DNA of 64,000 bases from Bretschneidera sinensis. Taxonomy: Eukaryota > Streptophyta > Magnoliopsida > Brassicales > Akaniaceae. Positions 22,065 to 33,652 of the stretch are shown piece by piece. The translations under genes were made by a program, and so were the position numbers. The notes below the pieces were generated by a model. The model saw only the letters and a list, made by a program, of their open reading frames with translations, searched no databases and was not told where the DNA came from. Each line of letters opens with the position of its first letter. The first letter of the stretch is position 1. Where the stretch lies: positions 79,670,320 through 79,734,319 of the forward strand of contig CM043702.1 in the NCBI GenBank assembly GCA_023935145.1. Reading direction: 5' to 3'.

Positions 22065-23078
22065 CTACCTGAACCGAGTTCTCCTTGATGCGATGCTCCA
22101 CAACTTCCAGTTGGTTTTCTCACTAACCCCTGCATGGTTAGTTTTCTCCAAGTAGGGAAATAATAATTCATCAAAAATAACATCCCTACTTATAATCAGT
22201 TTCATGCCCTTATTTTCTAAGGACCACAACCTATATCCCTTAACCCCATCACCATATCCTAGAAATACACATTTTCTAGATCTTGGGTCAAGTTTATCCT
22301 CCTTTTGATGTGTATATGCTGCACAACCAAAAGTCCTAAGGTTGTTTAATTCAGGGGGTTTTCCACTCCACATCTCCATGGGAGTTTTGAGCTCTAAAGC
22401 TCTAGAGGGTGATCTATTTATCAAGTATGTAGCTGTAGCCACAGCTTCTCCCCAAAAATATTTTGGTAAACCAGATCCATTTAACATGCACCTAACCTTT
22501 TCTATAAGGGTCTTATTCATCCACTCAGCAGCTCCACTTTGCTGAGGGGTTTCCACAACCGTCCCATGTCTCAGAATCCCATTTAACCTATAGAATTGAT
22601 CAAGTTCTCGGTTAAAAATTTCTAAGCCATTTTCGGTTCTTATCCCCTTAACTACTCTACCAATTTGAGTCTCAACCAGCCCTTTCCACACTACTAATTT
22701 ATTCAAGGCATTTGATTTATTTCTAAGCAAATAAACCCACACTCTTCTTGAATAATCATCAATTAAAGACAGAAAGTAAAAGTTACCTCCCTGTGTTGGT
22801 GTCCTTGCTGGTCCCCAAAGGTCCACATGAATGTAGTCTAGAATGCCCTTAGACTTGTGCACTCCGGTGTTGAAGCTAACCCGGTGTTGCTTCTCAAGAA
22901 CACAACACTCGCAGAAATCAAGTTCCTCTACTTTGTCTCCACCAAGTAGGCCATCATTGCTGAGAACTTGCAGGCCCTCTTCGCTCATATATCCCAAACG
23001 AGTATGCCAAAGGGCTGCCTTGTCTATCTCAGCCATCAAGCTTGCTGCTTGATCATTGATTTCTGTCTCTCCGATCAT
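22065..23078 (-). pseudogene. Copia B pre-integrase and integrase
   Basis: The 337-residue frame has LWHTRLGYMSEEGL (the second His of the HHCC site reads Tyr), DFCECCVLEKQHRVSF (Cys pair present), IHVDLWGPA (first Asp), IRTENGLEIF where the second catalytic Asp is Glu, and PQQSGAAEWMNKT with the catalytic Glu. C-terminal motifs RTFGCAAYTHQ and CVFLGYGDGVKGYRLW follow. Despite the long frame, the Asp-to-Glu change in the DDE triad should reduce or abolish activity. Confidence 0.9.
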
Positions 23079-23080
23079 CT

Positions 23081-23600
23081 CTAGAGTCCACCATTTCTTG
23101 CTGCCTTGATCACTACCAAAGATCCCTTGGTTACCTTGATCTTTCCTCCCTCTATCTTGTATGTGTACCTCATAGACTCCAGCTGGCCCAATGAGATCAA
23201 ATTCATCCTCAAATCTTGGAGATACCTCACATTTTCTAACAGCCTTGTGACTCCATCAAATATCCTCACCTGGATGTCTCCAATCCCTCTCAATTGGCAA
23301 GAATTGTCATTCCCCAAGAAGACCCTTCCATCATTGATCTCCTTGAAATTCTTGAACCATTCCTTGTGAGGGCACATATGATAAGTGCACTCGGTATCCA
23401 AGATCCATTTACCGCTGCCTTCTTGCCCCTTGCTCATATCCGAGCACACAACAAGAACATCATCACCTTGCTGTTCTTCCATGGCAACCGAAGCCTCTCC
23501 ATTGTTGGTATGGCTTCTCCTCTCATTCCATAACCTCTTCTTGCAATCTTTCTTGAAATGGTCCTCTTTCTTACAGTAGAAGCATCTCCTTCCTCCTCCA
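23081..23600 (-). pseudogene. Copia B zinc knuckle and protease
   Basis: In this frame the nucleocapsid motif CFYCKKEDHFKKDC (intact CCHC) lies at about 23545-23590, followed by protease with KWILDTECTYHMCPH. The usual DSG is DTE, so the glycine after the catalytic Asp is lost. The knuckle is not in the same frame as the upstream gag stretch, so a frameshift lies near 23600-23690. Confidence 0.85.
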
Positions 23601-24297
23601 AGTCTTGTCTTGGAATGAGATCTCCCATGGCTCTCTCCTCTACCTTTGTCCCGGTAGTACCCATTGTTGCTACTCTGCCATTCCGAGCTGCTGGCCTTCC
23701 TCTTACGAACAGCCCTTCACCACTTGATATCCCCTTCATCTTGGCTTTGAAATCATGTGCCCTTATGGCATTGATCACAATCTCCTTTGTCAAAGTATCC
23801 CTTCCATACTCAATAGCATTAATCAAATTATCAAAGCAATCAGGAAGAGAATTTAACAAAATGACGGCCAATTGTTCATCCGGAAAAATAATGCTACAGC
23901 TATTCAAATCTTGAACTAGCTTATTAAAGACATCAAGATTATCTTGCAACTCTTTACTAGGATTCATTTTAAAAGCAAAGATTTTTTTAAGAAGATAAAT
24001 CTTGTTAGGGAGAGTTTTAGTAAGAAACAACTCATCTAGTTTCTTCCATATGACAGCTGGATCCTCAGAGTCTCCGCACTCCCTTGTTACATCATCCGAC
24101 ATGTGCAAGAAAATGGTGATGTAAGCCATTTTCTTCATCTCAGTCCTCTAGTCCTCCGTGACACTTACTGGAAAAGCATCATCTTCTCCAATAGCCAAGT
24201 CCACTTTCTGTTGTATTAGAACCGCCTTGATCTTTCGCTTCCAAAGGGCAAAGTCTCCCTTTCCATCAAACTTCTCTATATAGAAATTTGAAGTCAT
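23601..24297 (-). pseudogene. Copia B gag
   Basis: The start is at 24295-24297 (MTSNFYIEKFDGKGDFALWK), a standard Copia gag opening. A TAG interrupts it about 49 codons in, and the frame continues from MKKMAYITIFLHMSDD through PAVIWKKLDELFLTKT and LLNSLPDCFDNL, characteristic of the capsid region. The C-terminal part is frameshifted before the zinc knuckle. Confidence 0.88.
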
Positions 24298-24524
24298 CTT
24301 TTGCGGACAAGACCCCAAATTTATGCACTACCCACAAATGCTTTCTTCAACCTCAAGAACACAGATCGAAGATGGATCTTAACCCCGTTCTTGAATCAAC
24401 CTTCAAGAACATGACCGGATCTTGATCTTTACACTGTTCTTGAATCACCCAAGAATTTGATCTTTGATTCTTGGAGTCTTGGCTCCATCACCTTCTACTT
24501 CTTGCTCCGATAACCAGCTGTGTA

Positions 24525-24536
24525 GCTCTGATACCA
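24525..24536 (-). other. Primer binding site of Copia B (iMet tRNA type)
   Basis: Minus strand TGGTATCAGAGC, one base inside the 5' LTR end. Confidence 0.9.
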
Positions 24537-24537
24537 C

Positions 24538-25593
24538 TGTTGGAAATCATCTTGACAAGATGTCCAGGTGGTGATCTTTCAAACACCCAAGTCTAGAATG
24601 ACTTGTAGAAAGAATTTCAGCAATCGAACACAAGAACAGAAAATCAAAGAAAGAAAGAAGACAAGCAATTTGTTATCAAGGTTCGACAATGTGCCTATGT
24701 CCCCGTGAGTTCCTCTGAACTCTCTGCACTACCTCAAATGGTTCTTACAAGTTACAACAATCCCCTTCAAGAAGCTCAAGTTCTTGAAGAAACCAAGAAG
24801 AGAAGAAAGAAGATTACAATGCTCTCTCTCTATACTACTCTCTCTTGCTTACAACCAGCCTCACTACAAATAGTCCCTCTTGTGTTTATGTTTCTCACAC
24901 AATTCTCTCTTGTATTTACAATTGATCTCACAATGTCACAAACTTGTGTGTTTCTCCTCTTTTTAAAAATGAGGCTTGAGAACCCCTTTTATAGCCTTTC
25001 ACTTCTTGGACATTCTTGTGAATCAATTTCCACCCTTTGATCATGATCTCCCCTTAATCATAGCCCTTCATCACTTCCCAAGTGGTGCTGTGCATTTTAA
25101 CCGTGCACTCACGCACTTAAAAGGGTATTAAAATAGGCTGTCCATGTGTGCAGCCCTTTGCCTAGTGCCTAGGCACTCAACAGGGGGCGCCATGGTGCTG
25201 GGTAGGGCACCTTTGCACACCTTCTGGACGCCATGGTGCTGGTACTGGGCGCTATGGCCCTGATGCGGTCCTTCAGCACATCATTCTGGACACCATGGTG
25301 TTGGTGCTGGGCGCCATGGTGCTGATGCGGTCCTGCAGCACACCATTCTGGATGCCATGGTGCTGGTTGCTGGGCGCCATGGTGCTGATGATGTTGCTGC
25401 TGTGCGCACACTTCCCTGATTGTGTGCAGAAGTGCGCACACTAGTGCGCATGGTCTTCTCTTGCTCCAAATTAATGCACACACATGTGTGCAGTCTTCTA
25501 ACTTGCTGAAATTTGATACTCCACCTTTGGTTTGGACTTTAACCATTTTTAAACCATGGTTGGACCTGTTTGAACCTTAGACAAATAACAACA
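24538..25593 (-). repeat. 5' LTR of Copia B
   Basis: Begins TGTTGGAAATCATC directly after the primer site and ends CAACA at the AGTAT duplication. It is about 40 bases longer than the 3' LTR, mainly from an extra block near 24880-24920. Confidence 0.92.
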
Positions 25594-25979
25594 AGTATCA
25601 ACCATTTTAAAATTATGAAACTTTGTAACAACATAACACTTACTTATTGTGTCCTCCTTCATGTACCTTTCATGCAGTGTGTCCCACAACTCCTTTGATG
25701 TCTTGACATTGTGGTAGGCATCAAAAAAATTGTTGGACATGGAATTCAGGAATGACCTTTGCAAATGTCATCATCCCGATCCCATTTCTGTCTATATATT
25801 GTCTGAGAAATTGGTTCATCTTCTGCAGTTACGATCCTTAGAGACATGACATAATAAATTCGTAACGATGTTAGGAGGAAGAACATCTTTTTCTACCAGC
25901 GATAAAAATTCCCTCCGTAGAATAACTCTAACATGTTGAAGTCCAACGCCATATCTCTCAAAGAACTCAAGGAAGTCAT
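25594..25979 (-). pseudogene. Copia A gag, N-terminal half
   Basis: Minus translation from a possible ATG at 25977-25979 passes through a WQKKM-like block (read as FYRWXKKMFFLL) and KELWDTLHERYMKEDTISK to FHNFKMVDT at the AGTAT site. This is the N-terminal half matching 14098-14315. Several stops lie in 25700-25900. The putative start is only about 28 bases from the LTR, with no iMet primer site between. Confidence 0.75.
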
Positions 25980-26007
25980 TTTGATAAATCAAATTAAACC
26001 TTAAGAA

Positions 26008-26840
26008 TGTTGGATATCTGGTGGGGAAAAATAACTGTTGTTTATCAAAATAAGTGTGAGAGAGAGAAAGACTTCAAGGCGTGACTAGGTCACTTTCCTT
26101 AAGGTTTAATTCGCCCCTCACAATGCAAGAGGTTACCGACGAATTTCCTCCAAGATACAATGAAGCTCTGATGTTATTTTGCACTTTGCACTTGTGAAGA
26201 ATAACCCACAGCAGCTTCTAAGAGTTTATGGAGGTATAACACTTATGTCTGAAAATTTGAAAGATTTCTAGACATAAGTAAATCAGTATTTTGAAAGGAG
26301 AAGAAAAAGAAGAGAGAAATTCCAAAAAACTAAATGTAATTTGTATTTTTAATTATAACAGTTGAACACACTTCTATAGTGTTGAAATGAGTGTAGATTT
26401 CTGAACATAAGTAAATCAGTATTTTGAAAGGAGAAGAAGAGAGAAATTCCAGAAAACTAAATGTAATTTGTATTTTTAATTATGACAGTTGAGCACACTT
26501 ATATAGTGTTGAAATGAGTGTGTCTTTCCATTAGAGACACCTTGTTTAAGTTTAAAACCGAATACCAAGTGTTCCTTAACAAAAGACACTGACTGGACAA
26601 TGTTTTTAGTCGACTTAAAAAGTTAGAGAGAGTTCAAGGAATTTTCTTCTTTCCATTCAGTTGACTGAATGCTTCATACAGTCGACTGTATACACCATCC
26701 AGTCGACTGTATGAAACTTACAGTCGACTGTATCAACTCTCAAAAGCCATAATTCATTTTCCTTTTTCTTTTCTCATTTCTTTTGATTTTCTAAAATATC
26801 CCAAACTTAAAAACCAAGTTTATTTTGAAAATTATCAACA
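26008..26840 (-). repeat. 5' LTR of Copia A
   Basis: Begins TGTTGGATATCTGGTGGGG and ends TATCAACA at the AAATA duplication. A segment of about 120 bases (around 26220-26350) is partly repeated at 26390-26500. AGTCGACT-type palindromes lie at 26609-26732. Confidence 0.88.
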
Positions 26841-26932
26841 AAATATGGCTTGGATCAAATGCATTTTTTTAACTTGTTTGTTTTTGGTGGATGGACTTTT
26901 TTACATTTTGATCATCTTTTTCTTGTTAATAG

Positions 26933-27133
<201 letters not shown>

Positions 27134-28928
27134 TTTGTATTTTAGCAGTTACTTGTCATGAACAGAAGTGTTGCCAGCCATACACTATTGACAATTTTGT
27201 TAGAAATGTTGCACCTGTAAGACATGATATCGTTTCAGTTTTTTTTTATTATGTATTAGGAACTATGTTTTCTATTCTACTTTTGCATCGGAATTTGCAT
27301 TAGGATTCACATATTTGAGATTTAATAACGAGTGTTTTCAAGTTGTCTTTACCCAACTGCATGGTTCCATGACTTCTAATTTCTGCTAGTGTGGGAGGTG
27401 CCAGGGAATATATCAGTGACTGCTTTGTGTAAAAACTTGGTTGCCCAACTTGGTAAGATAATATATGTTAGTCCTGGATTTTTTATTTCTTGAAATTTTG
27501 AGCAATGGAAGTTGTGTTAAGATGTGATTATATTTTTAGTAACGTTATTTTGTTGATCCTGTCCATTCTCGTCATGCTTGTGTATTAGCACTATTTTGGT
27601 TTGCTACAAACACATACACATCCATGCACTAGCATCAGCTAAAGATAAATATATGTAAATCAACCACAAGAAGAATCATTGATAAGATATAATATTGAAG
27701 TTTTTTGTGAATATGTTGGTACATCAAATTTAGAAATCAACAAGAATGACACATCAAGTTCCGCTTCTAACTAACAAGAGAAAAACAATAGAACAAAAGA
27801 ACATGTTTGCCATTTACACAATCTTTGACAGCTTTGCCATTTACACAATCTTTGACAGCTCTAATTCTTATTCTAAGAACCTAACCAATGCACCATACAG
27901 CAATTGCATGAATAACCAAACAGCTCATCCAATCATAACACTCTTCCAATCATTTTTATGATTATTGGCGAGTGTCCTGGGTTCCGTTTCATAATGCCTC
28001 TTCATTGCACGGGACACATCAAGCAGTCTGCAATTCGACAAGTCTGGTTCAATAAGTATCAACCTCAGCTTGCAACTTCACTATCTTCTCCATTGCACGA
28101 CCCAAGAGTTGCCTACACCTTAGACATGGAGGAGAATCAAGCCATTCAAAGTAATAGCATATATCCAGTTTCTGTGAAAATGCCTAGAAATATGAATGGG
28201 AATTTACAATTAATCTCAATGAATGGGAAATTAGGACCAAATAACAATGACATCAAGCCAAAGTAGCTTACCTCGAGTATATGCCATAGTTTTTCATGTC
28301 CAGCAAGAGATAAAATCAGGCAAAATATTATATATGAAACTGAAATCAGTCATTCATTTCAAAAGGGTTATGCTTAAATGTACTCCCCTAATCTCAATAA
28401 TATCCTCCCAGAATCCATTTTATTCGCGTGTCAATTAACTCTTGGAGCATCATGTTGACAAAATCTTTGCTCATATTTATAAACCCATCAAATTTTGAAG
28501 AATTGATCCTTCCCGAGTAAATATTTTACCAAACTAAAACTGTAAGCTCTAAACTCAAAAGTTCAGTAAGATTATAACATGAAGAGCCTCTAACTACAAT
28601 AATCCAAATAAGAGTCATTTCACGCCAATTTTTCCCTATATAAACATGGTTATCAACTAATGGTTATCCAGATAAGCTCTAAACTAAAAGGTTCAAGATA
28701 AGAGTAGGACCAGTAGGCATAAATGTTTGGAAGGAAATGAATACAAATCAAATAATTGTTATCTAAGACAAGGGAAATGAACCCACATCAAATAATGAAA
28801 AAACAAATCGCTTTTTCGTAGGAGTTAAACATAAGAATTTGACTGAGCATTTCCAAAAACATGAAATGAAAATTGCAAAAAAAGAAAGAAAGAAAAACGC
28901 AACAAGAAATTATTCTAACCCAAAATTC
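27134..28928. other. Host intergenic DNA, nothing recognised
   Basis: AT-rich. It includes a short open stretch at 27958-28266 (plus) and an opposite open stretch around 27975-28100 (minus) that I cannot relate to any family. A 27-base tandem duplication is listed separately. Confidence 0.5.
27806..27859. repeat. 27-bp tandem duplication
   Basis: The unit TTTGCCATTTACACAATC followed by TTTGACAGC is present twice in direct succession, without differences. Confidence 0.9.
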
Positions 28929-29400
28929 TGGAGCATAAATTAACTAAGGAGTATTCATGTTTATTTTGTTCAACTTAACCAACTTATCAAAAAAATAAAA
29001 AAAATCAACTGAACCACATCCAGAGACAACAAGCAACCAGCAAAATCAACAATACTCAATTACCACCGACCACTGATTTCTTCAAATATGAGATTTAACG
29101 AAGCACAATCGTATTTCATAAATTTACTCTTAGACTCGATGTTAAAGACTAAAATATTACGTTTTTGGAGAATAAATTAACTGAGGATTATTCATAATAT
29201 TTTGCTCAACTTAACCAACTTATAAAAAAAATTAAACGAGCCACATCGACAGACAACAAGCAGCCAGCAAAAATCAACAATACCCAATTACTAGTGACTA
29301 CTGATTTCTTCACATTTGAGATTTAACAGAGTACAATCATATTTCATAAATTAACTTTTAGACTCAATGTTAAAGACCAAAATATTAAGTTTAATGTGCC
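28929..29400. repeat. Tandem duplication of about 236 bp
   Basis: A block starting TTCTGGAGCATAAATTAACT (28925 on) recurs starting TTTTGGAGAATAAATTAACT (29163 on). Shared landmarks in order are AACTTAACCAACTTAT, ACAACAAGC, CACTGATTTCTTC or its variant, GAGATTTAAC, ATTTCATAAATT and ATGTTAAAGAC. The copies differ at roughly one base in eight by eye. Confidence 0.85.
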
Positions 29401-29455
29401 TATATTACTCAAAAGGCAAACAAAGTTTCATATCACGAAAAGGGTTTAGTATTAC

Positions 29456-29561
29456 CTTGATGAATAAGCAGTACTGAAGGTACAAGTTGGTGGGATAGCT
29501 TCGTAGGAGAAAGCGGTGGTTCCAGGTTACTCATCGGTTCTGCTTCGTGGATCTGCTTCAT
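29456..29561 (-). other. Possible first coding exon of a minus-strand gene
   Basis: On minus, a CT-rich leader (29760 down to 29600) precedes an ATG at 29561, then 35 open codons (MKQIHEAEPMSNLEPPLSPT at the start) to a donor CAAGGTAATA at 29456-29454. A second in-frame Met is nine residues in. The arrangement with the TPR gene is divergent. No second exon was identified, so this may also be a 5' untranslated exon or a non-coding transcript. I do not recognise the peptide. Confidence 0.3.
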
Positions 29562-29759
29562 GAGAAAAACAGAGAATACGGTGGCTTAGCCGCTGCCGGC
29601 TAGACGTGAAATGAAGAGAGAACAGAGGAAAGGGAGAGAAAGAAGGATTAACAAAGATGGTATCAGGTGAAGAGAGAGAGAGTAAAGAAGGAGATAGAAG
29701 TCAAGAGTGAGGAGAGAGAAAGGAAATTGTGCATGGAGAGAGGGCATTTCTTCTGATTA

Positions 29760-30563
29760 AATCTCGCCCTTTGTTACTAGGATTTTGATTTTTGAAGCTC
29801 CTAAGATTTTGATTTAAAAAAATTAAAGAATTCTAGCCCATTTTAGCTTTCAAAATTCCTCGAGGAGAAGAATTCCACGCGGCAAGTTTGTATTTGCTAT
29901 TTTTAACCCTGTTAACCTATTATGTCTCATCTGTCTGGGAGACATTTTTGGTGTAAAACGCCATGAAAATTTGACCGACAATTTTTTAGTATTTCACTAA
30001 TAACATTAACCGGAGTTGTGCACCCTAAAATGCCGGTGCAAATATCCAAGTTTACACCCGAACAAAGTAAAAAATCTCCATGTCCTACAGGTTAAACGGG
30101 TATGATTGGTCAAATTAGGATCTTCAGGGAAAAAAAAAAGAGGGTTGGCGGGCTAGCTAGACACAAGGTGCCACCTTTCACCACCTACGCGGCTACGCTC
30201 AAAATTTCAAACTCGAAAAGTTAAAAACGTATGAGCAATTAAGAAACTACAAATCTAAAATATTTTTTTAATAAAATAAAATAAAAGCCGTGTCTTAAGC
30301 TTCACTAATCAGAATGCTATAATTGCTCAAAACCTAACACTACGGCATCCTATCTCTTTCCCCGTATCGTTTCTGTCTCTCTAAGCAATCTCTCTCTGTC
30401 TTATCTAATTTAATCCTTTTCTTCACATTCTTTTGATTTTTCTTTTTTTGTAAATTCCAATTTCACCTTTTTTTACCTAAAATTTGAATAATTGAATCCA
30501 CAGTTTAGTTCTGATTTGGACGGTCCAGATTGTTTATTATATATCAGAATCGTGATCACCATC
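29760..30563. promoter_or_regulatory. Promoter and leader of the TPR gene, possibly bidirectional
   Basis: The interval between the minus-strand CT-rich leader and the TPR start codon contains an A-rich tract with AATAAAATAAAATAAAAG at about 30270-30290, then a pyrimidine-rich leader (TCTCTAAGCAATCTCTCTC, about 30370-30405) of the kind found at plant transcription starts. No other features were seen. Confidence 0.45.
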
Positions 30564-33500
30564 ATGGCGTCAGCTCCGCCGAACAAGATCGAGATAGCCC
30601 ACCAGATGTACCGAGACGGACGGTACCATGATGCGCTGGTGTTCTACACGGATGCGCTCTCAATTGCAAGAACAAAGCCACAGAAGATCGCTTTGCATAG
30701 TAACAGAGCCGCTTGTTATTTGAAATTACACCATTTCAAAAAGGTCCATCGTTTTCAAACCCTTTTTTTTTTTATGTTTATAAGTGATTCATAATTCCTC
30801 ATTGATTGGATTGCGTGTTTTTAGTTATGAAATGAAATTTATTTTTTAGACTTAATTGACGCAAAAGATGTCTATTAATACTTTTTTTTTTGGAAAATTT
30901 ATTTCGATAAGCATGCACGACATTACTATGAGTGAAATTGAACTATAGTTAATTATTTGATGCTTTGTGAATCTAAAATGAGTAGTCTTTAAATGTTGTT
31001 TGTTTTAATTTCTTCAACTTCTTTGAATTAGGTTTTAGTTCATTGGTTTAATGTTGGAGATGATATCCATGGTAATTTTGATGAGAGAATTGGAGAAGGA
31101 AAGGGAAAATTTGAATTTCATGTTGTGTATGGTTTTAATACCTTTTCAGTTTCTCAACAACCAAACAGGCTTTGCAGTTGCATAAATCGTTCAGTCAATC
31201 TTTGCAGTTTTTTTTTTTTTTTTTTTATTTTTTTTTTTTTGGGGTGTTCATTACTGATGGGAGTGGTTTATGGCGCGGCAGACAATGAGGATTTATAATT
31301 TTTTTTTTTCATGAACATGCTGTATTGCTGTGGCTACCACATCAAAATGATAGTCTCAGCTGCAAGTTCAAATGACTTTCATAAGAAGTACTTTGTCTCA
31401 GTCATATGTGATTGAAATTCAGCAATACCAAGCAATGTAGTTTTGTGTTCGTGTTGTATCCTCAAATTGTGTTCCTCAGCAAGAACGGAATGAGATCAAA
31501 TAGTTGCTGAAACATCTAAAGCTGTATCTGTTCCCGTACTTATCTTTCTAAAGACATTGATTTTAGAACTTTATCATATAATTGGATTCTATGTAATAAG
31601 TTTAGATTTAATAAGCTGTTGAAAGGATATAATTTTTCAGAAGAGTAAATGTAAATAAGAAATATATTAACTTGTAGTCTACCCAATTTGGAAAATTGTA
31701 CTGTTTGGAAGTGCGATCAGTTGCTGTTTGTAGATTTATTTTTAGAAAGAATAAGTATAATTTATCTAAAAGACGAACATAATTCAGATAAAAATGATTA
31801 CTTTAGTAGCGTGCTTAATGGATTGCTTTTCCCCTTCTAATAACATGTGATAATGAATTTAAGAGCTGTGTGGATTTTTTGGTTCTCAATATTTATTTTG
31901 CTCTCTAGCATCATGTTGTGAAGTTCTTGGATATGACATCTGCGTTGTGTTTCAATTATATGTGTGATGTTAGCAAAGCACATGCATATTCGCAAGTGAT
32001 TATTATTCCACAGATTCTCTTGGAAAAACTGCCGTTGGTGAAATATTAACTGACAGTATTACTTCCATCTCAGGCAGCTGAAGAGTGTACCTCAGTGCTT
32101 GAGCTTGATCACAATCACACTGGAGCATTGATGCTGCGGGCACAGACACTAGTCACTCTGAAGGAGTACCACTCAGCACTTTTTGATGTCAATAGACTCA
32201 TGGAGTTGAATCCATCTTCAGAAGTTTATCGAAACCTTGAGGCCCGATTGAGGACACAATTGGTAGACCCTCTATCATATTTTAATTAAAACCATTCATC
32301 TCTTATCATATGTTCCGAGCCCTGTATTTAGGATTCCAAATTAGCATGTAGATGCCTGATGGAAGTGTAACTTGAGACCTATAGCCTACTGTAGGATTGT
32401 TTTGTGTTTAACCGAGATCCTTATCACTTGGTGTTCTCATATAAAAGTGATATTAATATTCTGTTTACTCTCTAGGAAACACACAGGCCTATACTCGGGG
32501 AGGGAGAAGGGAGATGTTATATTTAAGGCTAACAACATACACTAGCTCTACAAGAGTACTTAAATCCTTGAGCCGCAGAATGATGCTAATATGTAATTCC
32601 CCCCTAAGCACATCTTTTTTATGTGGATAGTAATTCATCGGGATCTTTTCCCTTTTCTATTGTCTGTTTCTAAATTATTCAAGGAAATAAACACACTCCA
32701 GAGGGGGGAGGGTTTGTCAAAATGAATGTGATACGGCTATTAGTGGCAATTGGTTTAATATGATTGCCACATCCTCACCATATGCTATTATTGGACTAGG
32801 GTGATTCCACTTGTCTTGTGATTTTTCTTCAACTACTTGAATGTTAAGTAATGACAGGGTTGTTTGACCATCAAATCAAGGTGGGCCTTATCTAGGATAC
32901 ATGTCTCCTGAGTGTGGCATGGCACATGGCAGGTCAGTTGCATAGTGCTGCTAAATTTGGTCATTTACAATATTTGAAAACTTCTGATTGTTTAAGAATT
33001 TCGCATAGGTTTCTTGGCTAACCTTTCTGGGACTCGGGCTTTATTTTACCTGTAGATGCACTTGGGTTTGTTCCGTTAGTAATTGTGCATTGTTATTGTG
33101 AGTGTTCTTTCTGAGATTATGATCTGATAATTAATGATCTCAGTATGAATTAAGAAATGTTTGTTTTTTGCTTAAGGAAAGGCTCTTTCTCCAATACCTG
33201 AATCTGAAGCAGAGTTGGAAGAAGAGGAGGAAGAATGTGAAAGACGACAAGAAGAGGAAAAAGATGATACACACGAGGATTCAATTGTTTCAGTTAAAAG
33301 AGATCAGAAACCTGAACTTAATCGGACTTTGATTGATGCAGAAATTATTATCCCTAAAACACTAGGCAATAAGGAATTTTCTGAACCCAACAGAGATCAG
33401 AGAGCTGAACCTAAAAGAATTGCTACCATTGGAGTTGGTACTCAAGAACAATGCAACAAGGTATCATCTGAACAACATTCCAAAGGATGGCAAGCAATCC

Positions 33501-33652
33501 CAAAACCAAAGGGACATTCAACCCTGGACTATGCACGGTGGGACAAAGTTGAAGATGACTCTAGCGAAGATGATGATGATGACGGCGATGAAGAGTCTGA
33601 GCCACAGTATCGGTTCCGTGTAAGAACTGTTGGTGTTCGATCAGTGAAATGA
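30564..33652 (+). CDS. TPR co-chaperone-like protein, three exons
   Basis: Exons 30564-30743, 32074-32262 and 33182-33652 join in frame to 279 residues. Donors are AAGGTCC at 30744 and TTGGTAG at 32263; acceptors are CTCAG at 32073 and GAAAG at 33181. Residues 8-60 and 61-110 form TPR helices (EIAHQMYRDGRYHDALVFYT, ALHSNRAACYLKLHHFKK, ALMLRAQTLVTLKEYHSALF), a fold that usually binds chaperone C-termini. Then comes a Glu-rich linker and a conserved-looking tail GWQAIPKPKGHSTLDYARWD, an acidic run and QYRFRVRTVGVRSVK. The DYARWD block resembles the segment seen in RPAP3/SPAG1-type TPR proteins; this is a resemblance only. I chose the ATG at 30564 because it starts the TPR directly. Codons are intact throughout, so this is probably a functional host gene. 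Intron 1 (1.33 kb) contains a long poly-T run near 31208-31240. Confidence 0.85.

Larger units (their letters stand above)
14316..25593 (-). mobile_element. Copia LTR retrotransposon B (inserted in A)
   Basis: LTRs at 14316-15330 and 24538-25593 begin TGTTGRAAATCA and end ACAAATAACAAYA. A perfect AGTAT duplication flanks the element (14311-14315, 25594-25598). The minus order is iMet primer site, gag, zinc knuckle, protease, integrase, truncated RT, truncated RNase H. Gypsy C is inserted between RNase H and the 3' LTR. A purine-rich tract on minus (GACAAAGGTAGAGAT) adjoins the 3' LTR as polypurine tract. The RT core is deleted, so B could not encode its own RT. Confidence 0.94.
8983..26840 (-). 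mobile_element. Copia LTR retrotransposon A (outermost of the nest)
   Basis: LTRs at 8983-9814 and 26008-26840 begin TGTTGGATATC and are flanked by a perfect AAATA duplication (8978-8982 and 26841-26845). The minus-strand order is gag, zinc knuckle, protease, pre-integrase, integrase, RT, RNase H, as in Copia. Copia B is inserted within gag at the AGTAT site (14311-14315 and 25594-25598), and the gag frame continues in register on the far side once B and one duplication are removed. The pol part contains a 500-bp tandem duplication. It is the oldest layer of the nest by position. Confidence 0.92.

Noticed and set aside
27958..28266. 102-codon plus frame and opposite frames
   Set aside because: No recognisable motif, no splice structure that fits, and composition not clearly coding. 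Left as unassigned host DNA.
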